A DNA stretch of 64,000 nucleotides from Melanocharis versteri. Its lineage: Eukaryota > Chordata > Aves > Passeriformes > Melanocharitidae. Both the position numbers and the translations under genes were made by a program. This document shows, one piece after another, positions 45,501 through 57,500 of this stretch. The DNA is taken from positions 299,273 through 363,272 of the forward strand of contig VZTG01003803.1 of assembly GCA_013397845.1 (NCBI GenBank), given 5' to 3'. Below the pieces are notes generated by a model. It saw nothing but the letters and a program-made list of their open reading frames with translations. It was not told where the DNA came from and searched no databases. How positions within the stretch are numbered: the first letter of the stretch is position 1; the number at the start of each line of letters is the position of its first letter.

Positions 45501-48500
45501 CATGCCAGGAATCTTTGGGGTTTAAAAAAAATAAAATAAGAGGACAATCAAAGGTATGTCAGTCCAGAGGGAAATTTTCACATAATTTAACTAAAATCGA
45601 TATGAAATGGAGCTTGATAGCTGAATTTGGCTTCAAAACCTCTATGAGAGGTTATTTAAGTGCACTTGAATCATCCAGGGGGGAAGGTGAAGCTCCTGCT
45701 GATGCCTGGTGACACGGGATGGTTCTGATGGAATCATGTCAGTGTGTGACTGCAGCTGACAGTGGCAGAGGCCCTGGGCTGGGGGATTGTTTCTTTGCCA
45801 GTTGTGAACTTGCAGATGATGCAAAGAAATCAGAGAAAAATAACTGCAATTTTTGTACACGAGAGTGTGAAGTTGGAGGAGTTGGATGCATGAGGCCCTG
45901 TGGCTCTAGGATATCCAGACCATGAGTAGGAGCAGGGGGAAAATGTAATTTTTCCTCATTGTCTGCAAAATGAAATACCAAAAAAACCCACAAAATCAAC
46001 CCCCATTGGAATTCTTTCCTGTGAGTAAATGACTCTGTCCTAACTCTGAGCTCAACTGAGTGGAAGCTTAGGAACCTGCTACTCACAGTCCCAGCTAAAA
46101 ACACCTTAAATATGACCCACAAATGGTTTCCTTTTTATATTTCATAGAAGTGGCCACAAGAAAACTTCTCCAAACCTGGACCTTCAAGAAAAGGCTTTTA
46201 TTTTCTCAGCCAGCCCCAAGAATGGCTTTTTCCATCCTTGGATCGAACCAGGATGAGGTTTTTGCCAGAGTGTTTTTTTTCAAAGGAAACCAAACAGTCA
46301 GATAGAAATAAAGTTAAGGTAGAAATGAAAATTAAATGTTCCCCTGTAGTGCCTATAATAAACACGGCAGCATATGGCTGCAGAGTGATTTCACTGGAAC
46401 CTGATCGTGGCATAAACAGAAATAAACGGGAATATCTGATTGTCACAGCTGAACAAAATTCAGCAGGCAAACAGAATAAGGGTTACAAATGGAAAGAATC
46501 TTTAATTTTCTCATTTTAAGTGCCCAGTCTGTTATTAGTAGTGCAGGAAGGGCAAAAATCACGTTTTGAAAATTATATTCTGACAGATCTCTGTTTCGAG
46601 CTCTTTTGTGTGCTTCATAATAAATTTCTAATTCAATAGTGGGAGTTCATATTGTGAAACTCTGCAATGTTTAAGGGAATATAAAAAGACATTTGCAGGA
46701 AAAGGAAGCTGGGAGATGAAGGGAATCTTCTAGAAATATCAGGGATTAGAATAAAAATGCCCAGGATCAAATTTAAATGAGCGGGGTTTATCTGTATCTG
46801 AATTTTCCATAGCAATAGGAAACTTTTATATTCTTTTTAAGGCTTAAGATTTAGGAGATAAATAGCTGATGCACATTCAGTATCTTCCATAGGATAAATA
46901 AAATACCTGGTTTAAAAATTTGAAAGGATCTTAAGCATTAATCTTTTAAATACAGGGGATGGACCAAAATTAACACAGATGCGGACAACTTAAAAACTGA
47001 ATTCCTGCTGGTCTTTTATGGCAAAACCACTGGGGTCCACTTTTGTTAGAGGGAACCGAATGGCTGGGGGAGGCTCAGGGCCACAGGAAGACTTTCTGGG
47101 GCTTCCAGGGGAGTCTCTGCTGCAGATGAGAGCAGGAAGGGTCGTTATGGATCATTAACAAACACCATCTCTTGGAACTGTGGGGTTGGAGAATGATCTT
47201 TGTCTGTGGGAGATCCCTCCACGAGTGTCTTGGGTGCTGTGGAACGGGGGGAAGGTGGGAGGAGGACGAGTGGCTCCGTGGAAAGCAGGACAGAGGGAAA
47301 AGTGGCCGGCAGGTTTTTCTTTCTTCCAGCTGTGGCAGCCCCTGCTCTGCCCCAGAGGCCATCACAGCTGATGGGTGCAGTCACAGGAACTTATGGTTGG
47401 ATTTGGAACAGCTCCAACTCACAAATCCTGGGATGGTTTGGGTTGGAGGGACCTTAGAGCCCATCCAGTGCCACCTCTGCCATGGCAGGGACACCTTCCA
47501 CTGTCCCAGGCTGCTCCAAGCCCCATCCAGCCTGGCCTTGGGCACTGCCAGGGATCCAGGGGCAGCCACAGCTGCTCTGGGCACCCTGTGCCAGGGCCTC
47601 CCCACCCTCCCAGGGAACAATTCCTTCCCAAATCCCATCTATCCCTGCCCTCTGGCAGTGGAAAGCCATTCCCTGTGTCCTGTCCCTCCATCCCTTGTCC
47701 CCAGTCCCTCTCCAGCTCTCCTGGAGCCTCTTTAGGCCCTGTGAGGGGCTCTGAGCTCTCCCTGGAGCCTTCCCTTCTCCAGGCTGAATGGAACAGTTTT
47801 AATTTTAGAGCTTTAAGTGCACGGTTTTGGCTGCAGCTGACTTTGTGCAGCAGCAGTTTCAGTTTGGGTGTGTGAGGGAGACCCACAGAACACACTGAGG
47901 GTGCTGCAAAGCCTCTGTGTGAGAGCAGGGGGGACACGAAACACAGAAACTGGAAACAGCTCAGTGGAGTGAGGTGCCAGGGACGTCATCACACAGCTCA
48001 GGTTGTCTTCCACAGAGTCACTGATGTAAAACTCCAGCCTCGTTGTGAATTGGAACCCTGGAGTGTCACCAAGAGAAAGTGGGAGAAAAGAGAGGGATAC
48101 TGGGGTGGGAGTGGAGAGGGTTTGAGTGCAGATCCATGGGCTTTGTCAAATCTCACTGATTTCTAGGCTAAATCCGTGCTCAGTTCCAGTGTGTGCTTGG
48201 ATTCTCAGTTGTGTGGAGATGCTGTGGCTGATATTTGGCATCAGGAACCCAAGTGTGCTTTGCCCTCATCTGGTGGGAATGCAGCTGGTTCTGCTGCAGG
48301 GATGGAGATCTGGGGGGAGAGGGAAGCCTGGAAAATGTTAATCCCAGACATCCCTCATGACAGGGAAAGGGCTCTTACCCACCCTGCTGATATTAGTCCA
48401 TGTGTACATCCTCCAGTTCCTTCCAAAATTCACTTCTTACAGCACTCATTTTATTGATGCTGAAGTCATTGAGTGAATTAGAGGAGATTGGGGGCTTTGC

Positions 48501-51500
48501 ATTTGAATTCCTGTGCTGACACCGTGTGCTGGACCTGCTCTTTCAGACTATCGAGGTATAAATAATTTATATTAATTACAAATTTTAATCAACAGCCATG
48601 TCAGAAGTTCAGACAGCAAATTTTGCAAAGTAGATGGATTCCCTCCGATTTTGAAGGTTGCTTTGGCAACCGTTAATTTTATTGTTAAGGCAGCCATTGC
48701 AGACATGCCAATCTTCAAATTAATAAAGACTTTGCATCAATTTGCTTTCCCTGAAATTTATTCCTCTTAGGCAGTATCTCAAGATCTCTTTTCCTTGGAA
48801 AATGCGAGTTTTTACCGCTTTGCTTTGGCTCTGCAGGAATTCATCCGAACCCGAGGTGGACACTGAGGTGGCAGCAGGACTGTGTTTTAATGAAAAATCT
48901 GACTGCTTTTCTTTGGGCTGGGGGTGCTTTTGCCATCCTTTGAAGTAACATAAAGTTATATAAATCATAAGTTACGTGAATTAACTCATATAAATTAATT
49001 ATTCAGTTCTCTCGACCTCCTAAATCCGACGGATGTTTAAGCGCCGACCCTGCCTGACGTCCCAGCCCTCTTTAGACTTGCATGTTCTTTATTTTTCCCT
49101 GCCTGAAGCTGCAGTGGCTGCTGGATAACTACGAGACAGCGGAGGGCGTGAGCCTGCCCAGGAGCTCCCTGTACAACCATTACCTGCGGCACTGCCAGGA
49201 GCACAAACTGGACCCCGTCAACGCCGCCTCCTTCGGGAAGCTCATCCGCTCCGTCTTCATGGGGCTGAGGACTCGGCGCCTGGGCACCAGGTTGGTGGGA
49301 ATCTGCCGTGAAATAAACTAAAAGCAGCCCTCCTGCAGCTTCTCTCACGCGCTCAGAACCTCCTGAGCGTCTTGAGAAGGTTCAGGTCTTTGTTCTGAGA
49401 TCTGCAGAAACAACCGGCCCTGATGCAGTGGGGAAATGGGATTTGTTTGAACCTAAGGTGCTTCTCAGTGAGGGTCCCGTTACCCCAGGAACGGCTGGAG
49501 CTGTGTCAGGGTTGGGATGGATCTCAGGGAAAGGTTCTTCCCCCCGAGGCTGCTGGGCACTGCCCAGGCTCCCCAGGGAATGGTCCCGGCCCCAAGGCTG
49601 CCAGAGCTCCAGGAGCGTTTGGCCAACGCTCTCAGGGATGCCCAGGGTGGGATTGTTGGGGTGTCTGTGCAGGGTCAGGGGCTGGACTGATGATCCCTGG
49701 GATCCCTTCCAGCTCAGGATATTCTGGGATTCTGTATTGTCTGACAAAGATGAGGTAACTCACCCTCACAATTCCCACTGCAGAGCCCAAAATTCCCGGT
49801 CAGTGGAGCCATTTTTCCCTCTGGGTGCAGTAAAGATCCCCCGTGACAGAGCCTGTGCCCACAGCTCTGATGCAGACAAGGTGTGAAGTTATAAGTGGTT
49901 TATTTCTGACATACCCAAAGCATCAGGCTGAATCTTGCAAGAGGGTTTTTTCTTCTAAACCATCAAAGATCTGTGAGATGTTACAAGGAAAATGTAACAT
50001 GAGAAAATAAACTCCGGTAATTACAGATGTGTCCTTCAAGGGAGCAGCTGCACAGCTGGGTGTGCACTTCATCCCAGCTTATAATATTTAAAAAGAGGGT
50101 AATATATTGCCTAAGAAACAGTCATTGCTCTGATTGTTGAAGATTTTGTAATAAAATTCAAGCTTAAATATCTGGGCTTTTAAATGAGAACAAAACCAGA
50201 TGTGACCAGGGCATTCCACACCTGAAATGTGGAGGTGGCAGTTGTAGGAAGAGCAGGGGAGCATTGGATTTCTGTAGATTGAGTCAAGTGCAAGGGCTCT
50301 GAAGTAATTTTTTCAGAGGGGAGAAATTCTTTAATCCCATCGAGGATTGAAGAATAAACAACTGAGCAGAAAACCCACTGAAAATCGGAAATGTGCAGGT
50401 TGGGAAGGGGACAGTGAACCTCAATTAGTATGGAAAGAGCTGACCTCCATTATTCTCTTACTCATTGTAATTTGAGGTTATAAAGGCAGCTGTTATTTAA
50501 TTTGCAGGCACTTAAATCACTTAGGACAGGGCTGAACACTGGTGTGTGTAAAACCCTTTGGTGCAGTGACAAAGACCCAACAGTTCAATTAGGTCCTTGA
50601 AAAGAGCAAATTCCCCCTAAAAAGAACCCAATTTGATAAATATTCTTCTCTTATATTTCTCTAATTTTCCTTGGATTTAAGGTGCCTCCAGTCCCAGTTT
50701 TAGTGCCACAGCAAATGAATTTGAAGCCTCCCCACTCTGTGCTCTGGAGATGCTGCTGGTGCTTCCCCGGCTTGGTCTCCTCTCCCTCTGAGGCCTCCAT
50801 TCACCCATTTTTGGTGACAAATTGTCTGAAGCCAAGCTGGACACACTGTCACCATGTGTCCATGGCTGCAGAACGGTCCTCACTCCCACTGGGACTGAAA
50901 AATTCCAGTTTGGTGGGAAAGCTTCAGCTGACACATCTCTCTCTAATGTGGTGGAATCACATCCTCCTAAGGAGCACCACAGCAGCAAAGCAGAGAGAAT
51001 TGCAGCCCCTTGTGCTTGGAGAAAGCTTTCAGTTCTTACAAAACCTACAAAAATGAGCAACTCCGAGGACAAAACCACATCAAAGCCTGGTGCTGCTGCT
51101 GCAGAAGTGCTGGCAACAGAAAGACATTTTTCTTCTCATAGTGGGCCATTCAGTCAGGCTCGTTTTATCCAAGTCTAGATAAAGATGGATGCTTGTTTTT
51201 ATGGAAAAAACAAATCCTTAAACCCTAATCAAATAGCAAAGTGTCCCCTGTGGTCTTTCTGTCCCTCTGTTTAATAACACTTTTTATTGTAGCACTTCCC
51301 TCCTCTCTTCCTCAGTCCCCACGGGTTGTTTGGAACAAACCTGGCTGGGTTTAAGTGTGGATGCCACTGCACTTAGCCACACGTGGGCTTAAATTTTCTG
51401 GGGGATGATGGCATTTCCTCAGCTCACCCCTGCAGCCCCTCAAACAGTGCTTGGCAGCCGTGTGCTGCAGGAATGGGGTGCATTGTCCAAACGACCAGGG

Positions 51501-54500
51501 CCACAATGCCCCTTCCACTGACAAAGCTGCTGTTTCCAGGGGCAATTCCAAATATCACTACTACGGCATCCGCCTGAAGCCGGAGTCGCCGCTGAACCGC
51601 CTGCAGGAGGACACGCAGTACATGGCCATGAGGCAGCAGCCCATCCACCAGAAGCAGAGGTAGGTGCTCCCAGGCCCTTCCCAAAACGCTCAGCAGGTCC
51701 CTGGGGTTTGGCTCCACTTGGGAAATTCAGAGCAGGTTCTGCTGGAGTGCCAGAGCCGAGCTGTGGAAGGGTTGCTGCCTGCTCTGAGCAGGGGAAGGGT
51801 CCAAAAACAATTCCAGCCAAAGCCCCATCCCTGGAAATGCTCAAGGCCAGGTTGGATTCGACTTTGAGCAGCTTGGTCTGGTGGAAGATGTCCCTGCTCA
51901 CTGCAGGGGGTTGAACCAAGTGGCCTTTAAAGGCCTTTTCCAACCCAAACTCTTCTGGAATTCCATGGAATGGGATTTATCTGCCTGTTCTCCTTGCCAG
52001 TGGCATGTTCCACCCTGTGTGCCACCTTTCACAGCCTCCCTGTGGCCTAAATGGTTTAGGATCTCAGCTGTGGAGATGTTGGTGCCAAATCAGTGTGAAG
52101 TACTTGGGGGCTTGTGCTGTATTTGGGGGGTTTGGGTGTTTTTTCTGTGCAAAAGTGCAAGTTAAATAGTGCCATGTTTAGTCTTGTGCCTGAGTAATTT
52201 TAAAGATAAAACCCAGTGTGGAAAGGGATTTGGAATTGCCTCCTGCAAGCATGGACACTTCTGGTTGTTGCTGAAGTGCAGAAGGAGCAGAATTTATTTC
52301 TTCAGCTCCCAAACAAAAAGTAAATGCAGAAGTCAGTGCTTGAGACAGAGTCTGCTCTGGAACCCACTTCAGCTCTGCTTCTCTTTTTTGATTTTTTGGT
52401 GTCACCAAACTTCTTAGCCCCTTTAATTCTGTCTTGGGGAAGCTTTTCAAAAGGAGCTTCTCATTTTACCTCCACTTGAGTCCACGATATAAATGGAATG
52501 ATCAGCCTTGAGCGTAACCTCGAGTACCAACCACCCCACAAACTCACAGATCTGTGTTGTAAATAATGTGTAGGTGTTTTCTCCTGTCTGTGCGGGTCCT
52601 GATCCATCCTGATTCTGTGAATTTAGGTACAGAGCAGCCCAGAAGATGGATGGGATGGCAGAGAGTGCATCCAACAGCAACCCCCACACCACGCCCGAGC
52701 AGTCGGTGGCTGCTCAGAGCCAGCACCATCAGCAGTTCATAGGTGAGGAGACTCCTTTGATGATGAATTATCCCACATCTGGGATTTGGCCTTCAAGGGG
52801 AAGGTCTTGTCCAGCAAGTCCTGACTGTTGTGCCTTTGTTTGCTTTCCTAATAAATCTACAGTATTAGCTTTTTGTCAGGTATATATATATTTTATATAT
52901 AGTATGTGTTCTGTAGGTTTTTGTAGTGTCACACTTGCTAAGTTTATCTGCTGACTCCTGTCCACCCTGAAAGGCTTTTTCCTTCAGCCCTTCCCCAGTC
53001 TGTTGGGTCCCTCACAGTAAGTTTTTAATCCATCTGGTTTTATCCAAATTTCGTGGAAGAGTGGAGGTCCTGGCTGGGGGGGGAAAGCAAATTTCTTCCT
53101 TGCAAAGGCTGCAATGGGGATCTGAGTGGAGATGATCCACATCGACCTTTTTCTTGTGGGACAGAGCCTCTGGCTTTGCTGCTCCTGGATCTGAGTGTCT
53201 CCATCACCAGTCCCAGCTCCTGACACCTCTGCTGCCCAATTCTATTCCCCATTGTACCCTTAAAACACCAGAGAGACATTTTCCAAGCTTCAGAGAAACT
53301 TTAATGGAAGAGTGGTAGATGAGGACAACATTTTCTTGTTTCTTTTCTTACAATCAGAAAGGAAACATTTTCCTTTCCACACTGAATCCACTGGGCTGTG
53401 GATTTGTTTGCTCTTTCTCAGTGTAACAGCACGAATCACAGAAAGGACTAAATTATCTCATTTTTCCTGTTTCATCCCAGCTGGAACACGAAAGAGCCTC
53501 CAGTGACAGCAGCACCTTGTGCTCACCTGTACTCTGAGCTTTCCCAACCCTCACATCTTTCCCAATTTTTTCCCCAGATGTAACCCACGTCTTCCCCGAG
53601 TTCCCAGCCCCTGATCTCGGTAACGTCCTCTTACAAGAAGGTTTCACCTTGAACGACGTGAAAACTCTGCAGGTTCTCTACAGGAGACACTGCGAGGTGA
53701 TTGTTTGCAATATGCTTTGGTGATTATTTGTGATTGATTTATTAACTGACGTGGGACATCATTCATGTGACCAGCTCATATTCCACTCTTAGGAAAAGCT
53801 GGAATATAATCGGGAATGCATCATTTGCCAGGAATTACAACTCAAATACTGATTTTTTCACTGTGTGACCTGTTCTGTGTTAGGCTGGTTACTAAAACAG
53901 TGCCAATCCCGTCGTTTTTCTTGCAAATGATTTACTGTGAGTGGCAGCACTCGGGCTGAGTGCTGACGCCGTGCTGTTCTTTGCTGTCAGGCCACTTTGG
54001 ATGTCGTGATGAACCTCCAGTTCCACTACATCGAGAAGCTGTGGCAATCCTTCTGGAGTCCCAAGGCACCCCCTAGTGATGGCCCCACGGCTCTGCCTTC
54101 CAGGTACTCCCCGGCCTTCCTGCTCCATTTCTTGGTGATCTATCTCTTTTTAAGATGCACAAAGTGTTTTTAGGCTTTTTGAGTTCTTTGGAGAATTTGG
54201 GGGTATTTTCTGCCCTGCAGAGCCGTGACAAAGAGCATGAGAAGTGCTTAATATTGTAATGCAAAGTTCAGAGCTCTGGGGAAAGTGTCTAATTAGAGAA
54301 TTGTGGGGTCACTGAGGTTGGGAAAGCCCCCCAAGATCATCAAGTCCATCCATCAACCCAGCACTGCTGTGGTCACCACCCAAGGCCCCAAGTGCCCATC
54401 CTCACGTTTTTTGGACATTTCCAGGGATGGTGACTCCAGCACTGCCCTTCACAGCCTGTTCCAGTGCCTCACCACCCTTTCAGTGAAGAAATTTTCCCTC

Positions 54501-57500
54501 ATATCCAATCTAAACCTCCCCTGGGGTGACTTGGGGCTGTTTCCTCTCACCCTGAGGCTGGACATCCGTGTGCCTTGCACCTCCTGCAGCAAAGAAGGGG
54601 ATCCTGCTTTGCCAAGTGCTCAGGAGCACACAGTGATGATTCCCTGCCATGAACCAGTGCCATCCTCTGGCTCTGAGGTTTTAGGGACTCTTTGGGCTTT
54701 TAGGGACATCCAGACTGACTCTCTGCCTTGCCTGGCTGCCCAGAGCTGTCAGTGCCTCGTGTTTTGAGGCAGATCATGGCAAACGAAGCTGCTTTAATCT
54801 TTTCACTCCTGCCTGGCTCGTTGCTGTGCCTTTTCCTCATCCTTTATGCATTGGGAGCTGCTGCCAGGGGAATGGAAATAAGTGAGAAACAGAGAAAATT
54901 GAAAAAGTGAAGCTTTTTTCTTAAAATTTCTATCACAAATCTGTCCACTCTTACGGATGCTATAACGATGAAGGTTTTCTATTCAGAAGAAAAATGGTAA
55001 ACATTGAGTAATAAGCAAAAATTCCTCAAAAATCTCTAGAATATGGCCCTGTAGATGTTGCCCAGGGGATATTTTCCTGGAAGGAATCACTGCAGCTGTG
55101 TTTGATTGGTTTAAAATCTCGTTTACTTGAGGGAACAGCTCCCAGGCAGATTGCAACACCCCAGGAGCTGTTTCTAGGTACACAGGGGAAACTGGAGGCA
55201 GCTTTTCTGCAGGGCTCTCCCACCTCTGCCAGTAACCCAGAGAGGTAAAAACCACACTGCCTCCCCTTCTTAATACAGAAATATAAATGGAAACCCCAAA
55301 TATTGGGGAAGAGGCACACTGAAAGCGTGAGAAGATGCAGAACATGGATGCCCTTCACAGCAAATTTCATGACCCGTTTCTCCATGTAGGATTTTCAGGA
55401 CTCTTGCCCATGGAGTTCATCACTAAAATCCTGCAGGCTGAGGCTCCAAGTGCCTCTTTAGAGCATGTCCAAGGCCTGGCTTTAATGATTTTGATGCAAT
55501 GCATGGGGAAAGACCCTTCCAAATTCCCAATTCCAGCATAATGTGTGGGTGAGCAGCTCTGCTGTGATGCTCTGGCAGTGTGTTCAGGTTTCAGCTCTCT
55601 CTGCTTGCAGTGTAACAAATATCTTGTGCCTTTATACATCTACAGAGTGAAAATAATGGAAGCTAGATTGACCTCAGTCAGTTACAGGCAATATGTTCTG
55701 TTCTCATCCAAACACTGTCTCCTTCCTTCTGAAAACATTCAGCATTTGGAGGTGTTAAACACCTTGGGAACATCTCAACATCAGCTAACCTGCCCCTACA
55801 GTGGCTGCGAAGCTTTTGTCCCCAGTGCTGTGGCTCAGGAGGCTGAGAGCAGAGGAGAGAGCAGAGGGGTGGGAAGGTTTTGGGAACAGCTGGGGCTGAG
55901 GAGGAACCAGCTGAGCCCTTGCTGGCTGAAATGGCTGTGCTGGAGCTCTGTTCCCACATGACCAGAGGGGTGTGAGAGGCAATGAAGTTAAAAAGTGAAG
56001 GGAGGAAGGCAGGGCAAGCACCAGGAGATGTGGATTTGAGGGAAAACTGCTCTGAGCTCTGGCCCCGAGGACAGGGAGGTGCTGGCAGAGACAAGACCTG
56101 TACAAGCAGTCAAACATTTCCTTTTGCAAGGCACACAAACATCTTTTTTCCACTGAAAACTGGAGTTAGAAATGCAGAGGGAGGGTGAAAGCACTGAATG
56201 CAAACCTGCTGCTAACTCTGTCTCCTTCCTCCTCCTCCTCCTGCAGCGAAGAGGAGCCTGAAGGGACCCTCCCAAAGGACAAACTGATCACTCTGTGCAA
56301 GTACGAGCCCATCCTCAAGTGGATGAGGAGCTGTGACCACATCCTGTACCAGGCCCTGGTGGAGATCCTCATCCCTGACGTGCTCAGGCCAGTGCCCAGT
56401 GAGTACCCACAGCCCCATCCAGGGACCTGGGTCTGACAAACACGGCTTGCCCACTCTGGCTGCCACTTGCCACAAAGATTCCCACTGTAAAAACCCACCT
56501 GGAGGTGTTTGTCTTGGCTAAAATACGATGGCAACAGCAGTGTTCCCCCTGCAGCATTGCTCTGGGGGGATATTTTGTACCCCCTGGGAATTCCCCTCCC
56601 TTTTAAATTTGGTGTGTTGCATATCAGCTCTCCTGATTTTGGCCAGGAGTCAGGTAAAAAACACAGTTTGGATGTGGGAACTCCTTGGGATGTGCTTCCT
56701 TGGAGGTCTTTGTTTGCACAGGACCATCCTGTCCCCTGCTGCACTCCTGGAAATTAGGGGTAAACTTTTTTGGAGATTCATGATGGGGTATTGAGGGTTT
56801 TCCCTCTGATTTGGCTTCCCAAATGTCCCTCTGAGAGCTGCCACAAGCTGGGGCAGGAGGGTGTCTTTGAAGAGCGAATTTCAATGCTTGGAAAAATGCT
56901 CAGAAGGGCCATGAATAAGAAAAGGACAAGAGAAAATAAGAGTAATAAAAAAACCATAGAAATGTTTAGGTTGGAAAAGAGCTCTAAGATCACTAAGTCC
57001 GATTGTCATAACGATAAGAGTAAGGATAAGAATAAGAATAAGAATAAGAGTAAGAGTAAGAGAAAGAATAAGAGTAAGAGTAAGAATAAGAGTAAGAATA
57101 AGAATAAGAATAAGAATAAGAATAAGAATAAGAATAAGAAGAGTTTGAGTAATAACATCAAAGAATAATTTGAGTGCATCAACCCAGCTGATTTCCTTGG
57201 TGCTGGGTTGAGATCTCAGCTAACCAGACCACAGGCTGTGCTTTCCCAGCAGTCCTCAGCTAGAAAGTGGCACCCAAAAATGCTACAGAACAGCCTTTCT
57301 GACTTTGCAGCCTTCTTTGCAGGCACGCTGACCCAGGCAATCCGGAACTTTGCCAAGAGTTTGGAAGGGTGGCTGATGAACGCCATGAGTGAATTCCCCC
57401 CGCAGGTCGTGCAGACCAAGGTGAGCAGAGATGGGCCCAGGCTGTGTCTGCATCTTGCAGTTTTCCCCAGGGGTTGGAAATTCCTGCTGCGGTTTGGCTG

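Larger units (their letters stand above)
42614..49108. other. RFX2 intron 5 (largest intron between coding exons)
   Basis: 6.5 kb with two minisatellites, two CR1 copies and the X-box-like palindrome at 48657. AT-rich unique DNA at 45440-47000 and 48540-49020 could hold regulatory elements; no exon was seen. Confidence 0.5.

Noticed and set aside
50682..51178. Possible exon with two long overlapping frames between RFX2 exons 6 and 7
   Set aside because: No RFX similarity, and exons 6 and 7 join in the conserved GTR-GNSKYHYYG sequence without an insert.
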